Below the pieces are notes generated by a model, which searched no databases, was not told the DNA's origin, and saw only the letters and a list, made by a program, of their open reading frames with translations. The position numbers and the translations under genes are program-made. From Candidatus Accumulibacter contiguus (lineage in GTDB: Bacteria; Pseudomonadota; Gammaproteobacteria; Burkholderiales; Rhodocyclaceae): DNA of 64,000 nucleotides. How positions within the stretch are numbered: the first letter of the stretch is position 1; each line of letters begins with the position of its first letter. The stretch lies in contig NZ_SPMX01000012.1 in the NCBI RefSeq assembly GCF_012940005.1, forward strand, positions 118,177 through 182,176, given 5' to 3'. Shown here one piece after another: positions 7,448 to 16,242 of this stretch.

Positions 7448-8110
7448 ATGCGCGTACTGCTCGTCGAAGACGATCCGATGATCGGCAAAAGCGTTCAGCA
7501 GGGTCTGCGACAGAACGGCTACACGGTTGACTGGGTGCGCGACGGCCAGGACGCCGAACTGGCTCTGGCGACCACTCCCTACGAGATGCTGCTGCTCGAT
7601 CTTGGCCTGCCTGGCAGGTCCGGTCTGGCCATTCTCACGACACTACGGCGTGCCGCCAATCGCATCCCGGTGGTAGTAATCACCGCCCGCGATGCAGTTG
7701 CCGATCGCATCACCGGACTCGACAGCGGTGCCGACGACTATCTCGTCAAGCCATTCGATCTCGACGAGCTGTGCGCACGCCTGCGCGCCGTGCTGCGCCG
7801 ACACGCCGGCCGCGCCGACCCGGTGATTCGCATCGGCGAGCTGTGCATGAATCCGGCAACCCATGAGCTTACGCAGAATGGCCAGCCGGTATTGCTCTCG
7901 GTGCGTGAGTTTGCGCTGCTGCAGGCTTTGCTCGAACAACCCGGCGTGCCGCTGTCGCGAGCGAAACTCGAAGAAAGACTGTATGGCTGGGGTGAGGAAA
8001 TCGAGAGCAACGCCGTCGAGGTCTACATCCATTCCCTGCGACGAAAGCTCGGCGCCGAGCGGATCAGGAACATCCGCGGCGTCGGATATCTGGTGCCCCC
8101 AAGCGGATGA
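7448..8110 (+). CDS. OmpR-family response regulator
   Basis: 220 residues. The receiver domain (1-115) has the acidic pair D8/D9, phospho-acceptor D51 in LLLDLGLPG, T79 and K101 in VKPFD. A winged-helix DNA-binding domain (about 125-218) carries the OmpR-type features LSVREFALLQALLEQPG and YIHSLRRKLG. It most resembles the QseB/PmrA/TctD branch. Its stop overlaps the kinase start (ATGA at 8107), so the pair is translationally coupled. The downstream HtrA protease and TPR protein are probably in the same operon, which suggests an envelope-stress input or output. Confidence 0.95.
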   Translation: MRVLLVEDDPMIGKSVQQGLRQNGYTVDWVRDGQDAELALATTPYEMLLLDLGLPGRSGLAILTTLRRAANRIPVVVITARDAVADRITGLDSGADDYLVKPFDLDELCARLRAVLRRHAGRADPVIRIGELCMNPATHELTQNGQPVLLSVREFALLQALLEQPGVPLSRAKLEERLYGWGEEIESNAVEVYIHSLRRKLGAERIRNIRGVGYLVPPSG

Positions 8111-9423
8111 AATCGATCCGCCAGCAGCTGCTGATGGCACTTTTGTCCACGATCATGCTGACCACCCTGCTTGGTGCGCTCGCCACCTACCGAACGGCGC
8201 GCGATGAGGCACAGGCGATGTTCGACTATCAACTGCGCCAGCTGGCGCTCACTCTTCGCGATCATGCCTTGCAGAACGGGCCGCTGCGTGAATTTGGGAT
8301 CGACGAAGACGCGCAGCATTTCTCGGTTCAGATCTGGGGTCCGGATGGGACTCGCATCTACCTCTCGCATCCCCGCCAGGAACTTCCTCACCAGGCACCG
8401 ATCGGTTTTGCGACGATCGACACCGGCCATGGCCAGTGGCGAGTCTTCGGGATGCAGCAGGCCGGCCAGATGATCCAGGTGGCGCAGCCAATGCAAGTGC
8501 GAGACCAGTTGGCGCTCGCAGCCGCCTGGCGGACCGTCGCGCCGTTCCTGCTGATGCTGCCACTGCTCGGGGTGCTGATCTGGATCGTCGTCGGCCGCGG
8601 CCTGCGCCCTCTCGATGCAATAGCGCGGGCAGTCAGCACGCGCACACCGGTAGCCCTCGACCCCTTGCCCGAAAGCCGGGTGCCCAGTGAAGTCCTACCG
8701 CTGGTGCGGGCGCTCAACGAACTCCTCGATCGCCTGCGGCGCGCGCTGGTGGCGCAACGCGAATTCATCGCCGATGCCGCGCACGAACTACGCACGCCGC
8801 TTGCGGCGCTGACCCTGCAGGTCCAGCTCGCCGAACGCGCCAGCGATGCCAGGTCACGTGCCGAAGCATTCGCCGAACTCAAAGGCGGGCTGCAGCGCAC
8901 CACCCATTCGGTGCAGCAACTCCTTACCCTGGCCCGCCAGGAACCGGGCGGTGGCGAGCGACCACTGGTACCGGTGCAGCTTGCCGAGCTGGCAGCACAA
9001 GTCATCGCCGAGCATCTGCCACTGGCGGATGCTCGGCGGGTCGACCTCGGTGTGACGCCAACGGCTCGCGAGGGGGTGGTCACGGGTGACCCGGAAGCAC
9101 TGCGTATCCTGGTCGGCAACCTGGTGAGCAACGCCGTCTGCTATACCCCACCAGGAGGTAAAGTGGACGTCAGCAGCGGCGAAGACGAACGCGGAACATT
9201 CATCGAAGTCTGCGACTCGGGTCCAGGAATTCCCTCCGAGGAGCGAGAGCATGTCTTCGACCGCTTCTATCGCCGAGCGCAAACCGACACCGCCGGCAGT
9301 GGTCTCGGACTGGCGATCGTCAAGGCCATCGCAGATCGTCATCGGGCACACGTGCTTCTCGACGATGCCGACCTGGGTGGCTTGCGCGCGCGCGTTGAAT
9401 TCCCTCGCTTGCTGCCCCTTTAA
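8107..9423 (+). CDS. Sensor histidine kinase (QseC/TctE-like)
   Basis: 438 residues. It has an N-terminal transmembrane helix (about 8-30), a short periplasmic sensor region and a second helix near 145-165 (FLLMLPLLGVLIWIVVG). A HAMP-like linker is followed by the H-box ADAAHELRTPLAAL with H226. The ATPase domain has the N-box NLVSNAVCYTPPGG, G1 DSGPGIPSEE and G2 GSGLGLAIVKAI. The sensor region (about 120 residues) resembles the 2CSK_N type of QseC relatives. The signal is unknown. It is coupled to the response regulator and followed within 100 bases by htrA. Confidence 0.95.
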   Translation: MKSIRQQLLMALLSTIMLTTLLGALATYRTARDEAQAMFDYQLRQLALTLRDHALQNGPLREFGIDEDAQHFSVQIWGPDGTRIYLSHPRQELPHQAPIGFATIDTGHGQWRVFGMQQAGQMIQVAQPMQVRDQLALAAAWRTVAPFLLMLPLLGVLIWIVVGRGLRPLDAIARAVSTRTPVALDPLPESRVPSEVLPLVRALNELLDRLRRALVAQREFIADAAHELRTPLAALTLQVQLAERASDARSRAEAFAELKGGLQRTTHSVQQLLTLARQEPGGGERPLVPVQLAELAAQVIAEHLPLADARRVDLGVTPTAREGVVTGDPEALRILVGNLVSNAVCYTPPGGKVDVSSGEDERGTFIEVCDSGPGIPSEEREHVFDRFYRRAQTDTAGSGLGLAIVKAIADRHRAHVLLDDADLGGLRARVEFPRLLPL

Positions 9424-9521
9424 GTCCGCTTTAAGTCACTTTCTTCTATCGTTTCCGAATGGGAAGCCACGCGCGGGAAGCCACGCGCGCTTCCGGTTCT
9501 GCCACGAAAAAGGAGATCACC

Positions 9522-10961
9522 ATGCAAGAAAACCCCCTCAAGCGCAGTCTGTTCGCCGTGACGCTGGTCGCCGCCCTCGGCGCCGGCTACGCAAAATTCG
9601 GTGGCGAAGTCATCCCTCCCGGTGAGGCGTTCGCCGCCACAGCACCGGCTCCGGCAGCCCTGCCCCGGTCGGGAATGGTACTGCCCGATTTCACCGCGAT
9701 CGTCGAGCACAGCGGTCCGGCGGTGGTCAACATCAGCGTCAGTGGCTTGTCGAAGACGGCCGCAACGATCGACCCCAACGATCCGATGTTCGAGTTTTTC
9801 CGCCGCTTTGGCATGCCGCCGCCGCGTGAGCGTACACCCGCACGCGGCCAGGGCTCCGGCTTCATCGTCGGCGCCGACGGACTGATCCTGACCAACGCAC
9901 ATGTCGTCGCCGATGCCGATGAGGTGATCGTCAAGCTGACCGACAAACGTGAATTCAAGGCCAGGGTCGTCGGCCTCGACAAGCTGACCGACGTCGCGGT
10001 GCTGCGCATCGATGCCACGAATCTGCCGGTCCTGCGCCTTGGCGATCCGGCGCGCGCGCGGGTCGGCGAATGGGTCGTCGCCATCGGGGCACCATTCGGC
10101 TTCGAGAACAGCGTCACCGCCGGAATCGTCTCGGCAAAATCACGCTCGCTGGCCAGCGACAGCTATGTGCCGTTCATCCAGACCGACGTGGCAATCAACC
10201 CTGGGAATTCCGGCGGACCACTGCTCAATCTGGACGGTGAAGTGATCGGCATCAACTCGCAGATCTACAGCCGCAGCGGCGGTTATCAGGGTGTCTCCTT
10301 CGCGATCCCCATCGACGTCGCGATGAACATCAAGGAGCAGTTGGTGCAGCACGGAAAGGTCAGTCATGGACGCCTGGGGGTCACAATCCAGGAAGTGTCA
10401 CAAGCACTTGCGGAATCGTTCGGTTTGCAGGCTACGGCCGGCGCCCTCATCAGTTCTGTCGAGAAAGGCGGCCCAGCTGCCGTCGCCGGTCTTGAAGCTG
10501 GCGACATCATCCTCAAGCTCAACGACACCACGATCGTCCGCTCGTCCGAGCTGCCGCCACTGGTCGCTGCGCTCAAGCCCGGAACCCAGGTCAAACTGCA
10601 GGTGTGGCGCAAGGGAATGCGCCGCGACATTGCCCTCGCTGTCGGCGAGATTGCCACTCCCAAGCTGGCCTCAGCCGTTGGCGGGGAAGCCGACAAATCG
10701 CGACTCGGCCTGGCGCTGCGTTCCCTGACTCCGGACGAGCGTCGGCAGGTCGAAAATCCGAACGGGCTGATCGTCGAGAGTGTCAGCGGACCCGCCGCGC
10801 GGGCCGGCATCCAGCCTGGCGACGTCATCGTTTCGCTCAACGGCCAGACGGTCCAGGATGTCGCGCAATTGCGCGCGCTGCTCGACAAGGCGGGCAAGAA
10901 CGTGGCGCTGCTGATCGAACGTGACAACGCCAGGATCTTCGTGCCGGTCGAACTCGGTTGA
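9522..10961 (+). CDS. Periplasmic serine protease HtrA/DegP family
   Basis: 479 residues. The start at 9522 follows AAAGGAGATCACC and gives a signal/anchor sequence (KRSLFAVTLVAALGAGYAKF). The trypsin-like domain shows the catalytic triad context: His in ILTNAHVV, Asp in KLTDVAVLRI, Ser in NPGNSGGPLLN. Two PDZ domains follow (about 285-375 and 385-475), as in DegP/DegQ/MucD. It degrades or refolds damaged envelope proteins. Its place right after a two-component pair is typical of MucD/DegP under dedicated envelope-stress control and suggests the pair regulates it. Confidence 0.95.
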   Translation: MQENPLKRSLFAVTLVAALGAGYAKFGGEVIPPGEAFAATAPAPAALPRSGMVLPDFTAIVEHSGPAVVNISVSGLSKTAATIDPNDPMFEFFRRFGMPPPRERTPARGQGSGFIVGADGLILTNAHVVADADEVIVKLTDKREFKARVVGLDKLTDVAVLRIDATNLPVLRLGDPARARVGEWVVAIGAPFGFENSVTAGIVSAKSRSLASDSYVPFIQTDVAINPGNSGGPLLNLDGEVIGINSQIYSRSGGYQGVSFAIPIDVAMNIKEQLVQHGKVSHGRLGVTIQEVSQALAESFGLQATAGALISSVEKGGPAAVAGLEAGDIILKLNDTTIVRSSELPPLVAALKPGTQVKLQVWRKGMRRDIALAVGEIATPKLASAVGGEADKSRLGLALRSLTPDERRQVENPNGLIVESVSGPAARAGIQPGDVIVSLNGQTVQDVAQLRALLDKAGKNVALLIERDNARIFVPVELG

Positions 10962-11027
10962 TGCCCTCGCTTCACCAGGCGGCAAGAGGCAAGCCGCTCG
11001 TTTCAAGAACACAATGGAGGACTGGCG

Positions 11028-11534
11028 ATGATCAACGCCCTGTTTGACCTGCTTGGCACCTTCTATCAGAGTGGCGAGTTCGCGCAGGCCGAGTGGATGG
11101 CGCGCAGCATCCTGCAGGCGATCCCGGACGACCTCGTGTCCTTGCAACTGCTCGGCCTGGTCTATTACCGCACCAGGCGTCGCAGCGAGGCCATGCAGGC
11201 CTTCAATGCGGCCGAAGGCGACGTTCACCGGCCCACCGGCAGCCTGCATGCCTCGGCGCAGTGCCTGCAGGCTGCCAGCGGCCATGGCTCGACCCTGGCC
11301 GGAGCCTGGTATGAGCTTGGACTGCTGCTGTTCCGCCTGCGACGCTTCCCACAGGCGATCAGCGCCTTGCAGGCAGCGCTTTCCGCGCGCCCCGATTTTT
11401 GTCAGGCGCAGCGCGCTATTGCACGCATCGCAAGGCTAGCAGACGCCAAGAATTCGCCCACCAAAGCGCCCTGTATATATGCGCCTGGCTATTCCTCTTC
11501 GCTGAACAACTCGCAGGCGGACAGCTCAGGATGA
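11028..11534 (+). CDS. TPR-repeat protein
   Basis: 168 residues with a strong ribosome binding site (ATGGAGGACTGGCG before the ATG). Four helical pairs fit tetratricopeptide repeats, e.g. LLGTFYQSGEFAQAEWMARS, then LLGLVYYRTRRRSEAMQAF and WYELGLLLFRLRRFPQAISA. No signal peptide is evident, so it is probably cytoplasmic. The last 30 residues are low in complexity. It is 66 bases downstream of htrA and likely the last gene of the regulator-kinase-protease operon. Its partner is unknown. Confidence 0.75.
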   Translation: MINALFDLLGTFYQSGEFAQAEWMARSILQAIPDDLVSLQLLGLVYYRTRRRSEAMQAFNAAEGDVHRPTGSLHASAQCLQAASGHGSTLAGAWYELGLLLFRLRRFPQAISALQAALSARPDFCQAQRAIARIARLADAKNSPTKAPCIYAPGYSSSLNNSQADSSG

Positions 11535-11597
11535 GTGCGTCCAAGCCTTACGAGGTGCGCCAGGTGCCACGCCACCACCGCCCGCTTGATCTTGTCG

Positions 11598-11858
11598 CTA
11601 TGGCCGAGTGGCAAGAGTGTGATTCAGAGTGATGCGCCATATAGCCCTGGACAAATGCATGTTCTTGAGCGCAGCCAGCGCGGCCTCGGCACGATGTTCC
11701 TGGAAAAATCCGAGCAGCGCGTTGACTGAGAGGATGCATCCAGGCAGGCCAGCAGGCGCAGCGGCATCAATGCTCCAGGGTTCCATTTTCTGCCATGGGT
11801 CATGGTTCTTCATCGAGATTCCTCTTGACCCGAGAAGCCTGCGCGGTTTGGGCGCCAC
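11598..11858 (-). pseudogene. Remnant of a P-type cation-transporting ATPase
   Basis: The minus-strand frame contains CILSVNALLGFFQEHRAEAA followed by LAALKNMHL (about 11652-11738). This is the signature of the second transmembrane helix and following loop of P-type (H+ or Ca2+-type) ATPases, where NAxxGFxQExxAExALxAL is typical. No actuator, phosphorylation (DKTG) or ATP-binding part exists nearby, so about 30 residues of an originally 800-900 residue protein remain. It overlaps the 3' end of the PsiE-like gene region. The stretch 11535-11799 otherwise holds nothing convincing. Confidence 0.5.
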
Positions 11859-12288
11859 GTACCGCGATCAGGTAGTAGCCTATTACCAGCGCGAAGATGA
11901 CCGCCGCCGACCCGTACATGTATTCTGCAGTCATTTCCTTGAAATCGAACACAATCACCTTTCGAGAAATCGCCATCAAGGCGGTGCCGAGCACGATTTC
12001 CACGGCGAGCCGGTGGTCGCGGTGATCCGCCACGTACAGAATGATGTTGTGGTAAATCTCGATGGCGATCAACACGGCCATGAAAGCGCCGAAGGTGGCC
12101 AGGATGTCCTTGATCTCCAGCAGCATGAAGGGCGGTGCCATCAGGCGCTCATAAAGGACATACACGATATCGGCAACGCCCCAGATGATCACCAGCACCA
12201 TGATCACCGCAACCACTCTGGAGACCTGACGGATCACCCGATTGAGAAAATCGATCGTTTTGTCGTTACTTGTATTGCTTTCCAGCAT
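11800..12288 (-). CDS. PsiE-family membrane protein
   Basis: 162 residues. The start at 12288 follows a GGGAG ribosome binding site. Four hydrophobic segments are visible: VVAVIMVLVIIWGVADIVYV, a LATFGAFMAVLIAIEIYHNI segment, a VEIVLGTALMAISRKVIVFD segment, and AAVIFALVIGYYLIAV. The central IEIYHNIILYVADHRDHRLA resembles the conserved region of phosphate-starvation-inducible PsiE proteins. Their biochemical role is unknown. No Pho-box was recognised upstream. Confidence 0.85.
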   Translation of the reverse strand: MLESNTSNDKTIDFLNRVIRQVSRVVAVIMVLVIIWGVADIVYVLYERLMAPPFMLLEIKDILATFGAFMAVLIAIEIYHNIILYVADHRDHRLAVEIVLGTALMAISRKVIVFDFKEMTAEYMYGSAAVIFALVIGYYLIAVRGAQTAQASRVKRNLDEEP

Positions 12289-12419
12289 ATCGCTCCCTTG
12301 AATCAACCGCCGTGGAAATACAAAAGCTTATTCCGGGGCGCCGCACCGCATGGGAAACAGTGTGCGCAGGCGATCCTGGGCCTTGCGTTCTCCGCCTGCG
12401 GGTATCGGCATCGCTTCGC

Positions 12420-13406
12420 TCAGGATGCATCTCCAGCACTGGTCGCACTCGGCTTTCCCTGCGTCAAGGCCAGGCTTGCCGCAACCGAAATCAGCAGGAT
12501 GCCGGCGACGATTCCCAGGGACCACTGGATCGGCAGATGGAACCATGGTGCCGCGAGCATCTTGCCGCCAATAAACATCAGCACGACGGCGAGGCCATAC
12601 TTGAGCAGATGAAAGCGGTCGGCCATGTCAGCGAGCAAAAAGTAGAGCGCGCGCAGGCCCATGATCGCGAAGATATTCGAGGTGAAGACGATGAACGGGT
12701 CGGTGGTGACAGCGAAGATGGCCGGGATGCTGTCCACCGCGAAGACCACGTCGCTGGCCTCGATCAGCACCAGCACCAGGAACATCGGCGTCGCCCAGAG
12801 GATACCATTCTGGCGCACGAAGAAACTCTCGCCGTGGAAAGCGCCGGTAATGCGCAGGTGGCCGCGCAGCCAGCGCAGGATCGGGTTGGCTTCGAGATCG
12901 GGTTCGTGCTCGGCGAAGATCAGCATCTTGATGCCGGTGACGACCAGAAAGGCGCCGAAGACATAGAGCAACCAGGAGAACTGCGTCACCAGCCAGACGC
13001 CGGCGAGAATCATCGTCGCGCGCATGACGATCGCACCAAGTACGCCATACAGCAGGACACGACGCTGCAATTCCGGTGGCACCGCAAAATAGCCGAAGAT
13101 CATCACGAAAACGAACATGTTGTCAACCGACAGCGATTGCTCGATCAGATAACCGGCGAGAAACTCCAGGGTCTTGCGGTTGGCGATCTCGCGACCGAGT
13201 GCGCCGTCCAGATACCACCACATGAGGCCGGCGAAAGCCATGCTCAGCGCCATCCAGGCCAGCACCCAGGCCAATGCCTCCCTAACCGAGACACGATGCG
13301 CCTGGCGTCCGCCGAAGACGAACAGATCAAGCGCCAGCATGATCAGGACAAAGACAATGAAGCCGGCCCACATCGAGCCGGTGGCGAAGGTTTCGACGGC
13401 GCTCAC
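12420..13406 (-). CDS. TerC/Alx-family membrane protein
   Basis: 328 residues with about nine transmembrane helices. Diagnostic segments are EQSLSVDNMFVFVMIFGYF and EASDVVFAVDSIPAIFAVT, each with the acidic residues proposed to bind a divalent metal, and TSNIFAIMGLRALYFLLADM. The family (Alx, TerC, MeeF/MeeY) is linked to manganese export and metalation of exported proteins. The start is GTG at 13406, overlapping the stop of the carbonic anhydrase remnant (GTGA). No yybP-ykoY-like Mn riboswitch was seen immediately upstream, where the remnant lies instead. Confidence 0.9.
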   Translation of the reverse strand: MSAVETFATGSMWAGFIVFVLIMLALDLFVFGGRQAHRVSVREALAWVLAWMALSMAFAGLMWWYLDGALGREIANRKTLEFLAGYLIEQSLSVDNMFVFVMIFGYFAVPPELQRRVLLYGVLGAIVMRATMILAGVWLVTQFSWLLYVFGAFLVVTGIKMLIFAEHEPDLEANPILRWLRGHLRITGAFHGESFFVRQNGILWATPMFLVLVLIEASDVVFAVDSIPAIFAVTTDPFIVFTSNIFAIMGLRALYFLLADMADRFHLLKYGLAVVLMFIGGKMLAAPWFHLPIQWSLGIVAGILLISVAASLALTQGKPSATSAGDAS

Positions 13407-13612
13407 GAGCGGATTCCGGAAACGGGTTGCTGGCTCGAGCGGGTGCCCTCGAAGGCGTTTCGTGCAGGATCAACATGTGAGTCGGCGCAGGCGACGATCA
13501 GCGCCTTGGGGCTCTGGCTGCGGACAAGCTGTTCGAAAAGTTCACGCTCCTCGGCGAAATACTTTTCCTGGAAACGTTCGAAGCCGGCGGTGAACCTGGC
13601 GATATCTTTCAT
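13403..13612 (-). pseudogene. N-terminal stump of a beta-carbonic anhydrase
   Basis: 69 residues. MKDIARFTAGFERFQEKYFA and ERELFEQLVRSQSPKALIVA match the start of bacterial beta-carbonic anhydrases, reaching the first zinc-ligand motif. Here that motif reads CADSHVDPA instead of the usual C-x-D-S-R, so the Asp-Arg dyad is broken. The remaining 130-150 residues, including the HxxC zinc ligands, are missing; the frame runs into unrelated sequence and stops at the alx start. The stump still has its own ATG and could be translated, coupling translation to alx through the GTGA overlap. Confidence 0.75.
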
Positions 13613-13663
13613 GGGATTTATCTCTGATTGATTGCTGTCGATTGAAATGGTCTGCCCGGTGGG

Positions 13664-14543
13664 TCAGGATCGGCTTTCCAGCACCGCGATGCGTTCCTCG
13701 ATCGGTGGGTGGCTGGAAAACAGGGCCATCCAGCCGGGGTGTCCATTGATGCCGGCGGTGGCGACGTTCTGTGGCAGTTCGCCGGCTTCCATGCCGCCGA
13801 GGCGACGCAGCGCCGCTGCCATCGGCCGCGGCGATCCCATCAACTGTGCAGCACCGGCGTCAGCGCGGAATTCACGTTGCCGCGAAAAGTACATGACGAT
13901 GATGCTCGCCAGGATGCCGAAGACGATGTCGCAAACCACCACGGTGATAGTGTAGCCAATGCCTGGTCCCGACTCTTCGCCGCCGCCCCTGCGCAGCAGC
14001 GAATCCACCAGCCAGCCGACGACGCGAGCGATGAAGATGACGAAAGTGTTGACTACCCCCTGGATCAGCGTCAGGGTCACCATGTCGCCATTGGCGATGT
14101 GTGCGACTTCGTGAGCGATCACTGCCTCGGCTTCACTGCGCGTCATGCTTTGCAGCAGGCCGGTGGATACCGCAACCAGCGAGCTGTTGCGACTGGCGCC
14201 AGTGGCGAAGGCATTCGGCTCACCTTCGTAGATCGCGACTTCAGGCATGGCCACTCCGGCTTTGTCAGCGAAGCGGCGCACGCTATCGACCAGCCACAGC
14301 TCGGAGGAGTTGGCCGGCGTATCGATGACGCGTGCGCCGGTACTCCACTTGGCGATGGTCTTCGACATCCACAACGAGAGAAAAGCCCCCCCGAAACCCA
14401 TCAGCAGCGCAAAGAACAGCAGCTTGCCAAGGTCGAGCCCGTTGCCCGAAAAAAAACTTGTGCGCTCCGGTGAGCGTGCAGACGATGCCCAGGACCAGCA
14501 TTATCGCCAGGTTGGTGCCGATGAGCAAGAGGATCCGTTTCAT
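13664..14543 (-). pseudogene. htpX: Protease HtpX, frameshifted at an A8 run
   Basis: The minus strand starts [20 protein letters not shown] at 14543 with a GGAG upstream and reads normally to TLTGAHKFF. There eight A (14449-14456, plus strand) shift the frame. With seven A it continues [20 protein letters not shown] into the long downstream frame, giving 292 residues, the usual HtpX length. The metalloprotease motif is intact: HEVAH in [14 protein letters not shown], with a later Glu in [10 protein letters not shown]. Four hydrophobic segments match HtpX, an inner-membrane zinc protease for quality control of membrane proteins. A homopolymer sequencing error is the likeliest cause of the break. 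Confidence 0.85.
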
Positions 14544-14574
14544 GATTCGATCTCCGTGAATACTGTTGGCCGTG

Positions 14575-14982
14575 TCACTTGCCAGAGTGGATGAATGGGG
14601 AAGCAGCACTCGTGCTTTCCGCTTCCCCGGCGATTGCGGCATTCTTCGTGTTGCCATCACGCGGACTGTCATGGCGATATTCGCGCTGCCGCGCTACCTG
14701 ACGCGCCAACGTCCTGCCGGCTCGATCGGCGGCGCGATCGATGGCGACATAGAGGTCGGGCTCTGTATCTTCGATCAGCACGTCCGCGGCGCCGGGAACC
14801 GCCACCTGGATGCTGCAGCGCTTGTCTTCTCCACCACGAGGACCATTGAGATCGGAGAGACGGATCGAAACCTTGCGCACGTGCTGATCGGCCCAGTCGA
14901 GCGCGAAGTGAATGCGACGCTCGACATGCTTGCGCAAATCTGCGCTGAGATCGAAGCCTCGGGCCTGAATGAATATCTGCAT
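14575..14982 (-). CDS. HPF/RaiA-type ribosome-associated protein
   Basis: 135 residues from the ATG at 14982 (MQIFIQARGFDLSADLRKHV); the frame is open further upstream but similarity begins here. The beta-alpha fold of the S30AE/HPF family is suggested by HVERRIHFALDWADQHVRKV, SIRLSDLNGPRGGEDKRCSI and the AIDRAADRAGRTLARQVARQ helix. Family members bind the 30S subunit and favour hibernation. The C-terminus (about 100-135) is a polar tail, not a dimerisation domain, so this is the short form or a diverged paralogue. It is encoded just downstream of nhaR's divergent promoter region. Confidence 0.8.
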   Translation of the reverse strand: MQIFIQARGFDLSADLRKHVERRIHFALDWADQHVRKVSIRLSDLNGPRGGEDKRCSIQVAVPGAADVLIEDTEPDLYVAIDRAADRAGRTLARQVARQREYRHDSPRDGNTKNAAIAGEAESTSAASPFIHSGK

Positions 14983-15041
14983 GGGAGGGCACCTTGAAGT
15001 TGAGAGTTGAGTGGTGACAGCGGGGGCCACTGTAGCGCAGG

Positions 15042-15069
15042 GTGACGAATCCAACAAATCGAATATAAT
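15042..15069 (+). promoter_or_regulatory. Candidate sigma-70 promoter for nhaR
   Basis: GTGACG (15042-15047), a 16-base spacer and a perfect TATAAT (15064-15069), about 38 bases before the nhaR ATG. The -35 matches 4 of 6 consensus positions. It lies between the divergent HPF-like gene and nhaR. Confidence 0.55.
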
Positions 15070-15106
15070 TTAAAGAAACATCGATTTTTTGGATGATTCT
15101 GGAACC

Positions 15107-16117
15107 ATGAGCACACTCAACTACAAGCACCTTCGCTACTTCTGGGCGGTCGCCAAGTCCGGTTCGATCGCCCGCGCCAGCGAACAGTTGCATCTCACGC
15201 CGCAATCGATCAGCGGCCAGTTGCACGAGCTGGAGGAAAGTCTCGGCGTAGCGCTGTTCCGCCGCGCCGGGCGCGGCCTAGAATTGACCGACGCCGGCCG
15301 GCGCATCCTCAGCTACGCCGAAGAGATCTTTGCTCTCGGCGACGAACTGCTCGACGCGGCGCGCGACCAGAGCGTGAGGAAGAGCCTGCCTTTTACCATC
15401 GGCATCGCCGATTCGGTCGCCAAATCTGTGGCACACCGGCTGGTCGAACCAGCCCTGCGCTTGCCGGAACCAGTGCGACTGATCTGCCGCGAGGGCCGCC
15501 TGACCTCGCTGCTCGCGGAGTTGGCCATCCATCGTCTGGACATGGTGATCGCCGACCGCCCGATCCCGGCCAATCTCAATGTCCGCGGCTACAGTCACCT
15601 GCTCGGTGAGAGTACGCTGATGGTGTTCGGCGCAGCGGCGCTGATCAAGACCCTGAACGGCGCCTTCCCGGCGCTGCTCGACGGCGCTCCTTTCCTGATG
15701 CCGGGTGACGATGTCGCGATCCGCCCGCGGCTCGAACAATGGTTCGAAGCGCAACGGCTGCATCCGCGCATCGTTGGCGAATTCGACGACAGCGCGCTGC
15801 TCAAGGCTTTCGGACAAGCCGCTGCCGGACTCTTCGTCGCCCCGAGCGCAATCGCCGCCTACGTTTGTGAACAGTATCGTGTCGACATCGTCGGACACAT
15901 CGACGCCATCGGCGAACAGCTCTTCGCGATTACCACCGAGCGACGGCTGACCCACCCAGCAATCGTCGCCATCAGCGAAGCGGCGCACAAGGAGGTGTTT
16001 GGTGAGGCGTCGAGCGCCCACACCGATGTCGTGAACGCGCTTGACGGGCCGCTGCTGCCGGTACGCAAGGCGCGGCATCCGGGGCTCTCCAGGCCGAGGA
16101 ACAAGAGCGCGGTATAG
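15107..16117 (+). CDS. nhaR: LysR-family regulator, NhaR-like
   Basis: 336 residues. The N-terminal helix-turn-helix (LNYKHLRYFWAVAKSGSIAR, then ASEQLHLTPQSISGQLHELE) is close to NhaR, the sodium-responsive LysR activator of the Na+/H+ antiporter NhaA. The substrate-binding region follows (about 90-300), with VIADRPIPANLNVRGYSHLL typical of NhaR. No nhaA lies in this window, so its targets are unknown. The start at 15107 is preferred over an upstream codon at 15089 because NhaR proteins begin MS-x-LNYKHLxYFW. Confidence 0.85.
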   Translation: MSTLNYKHLRYFWAVAKSGSIARASEQLHLTPQSISGQLHELEESLGVALFRRAGRGLELTDAGRRILSYAEEIFALGDELLDAARDQSVRKSLPFTIGIADSVAKSVAHRLVEPALRLPEPVRLICREGRLTSLLAELAIHRLDMVIADRPIPANLNVRGYSHLLGESTLMVFGAAALIKTLNGAFPALLDGAPFLMPGDDVAIRPRLEQWFEAQRLHPRIVGEFDDSALLKAFGQAAAGLFVAPSAIAAYVCEQYRVDIVGHIDAIGEQLFAITTERRLTHPAIVAISEAAHKEVFGEASSAHTDVVNALDGPLLPVRKARHPGLSRPRNKSAV

Positions 16118-16242
16118 CAGGATACGCCTTGCGGACGTCAATCATCAGTTTTTTACGAAGTATCGTTCCAGATAATTCTGCTTTTCTGATGATCTCCAAG
16201 TGTCTATTCTCGAGCCTGTTCGACCACTCACAGGAGACATCC

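Noticed and set aside
13404..13612. A manganese (yybP-ykoY) riboswitch upstream of alx
   Set aside because: The upstream DNA encodes the carbonic anhydrase stump and shows no riboswitch-like conserved loops.
12270..13631. A 453-codon plus-strand frame antisense to TerC/Alx
   Set aside because: No start context, no domain, low-complexity Gln/Glu/His/Asp-rich translation typical of antisense GC-rich coding DNA.
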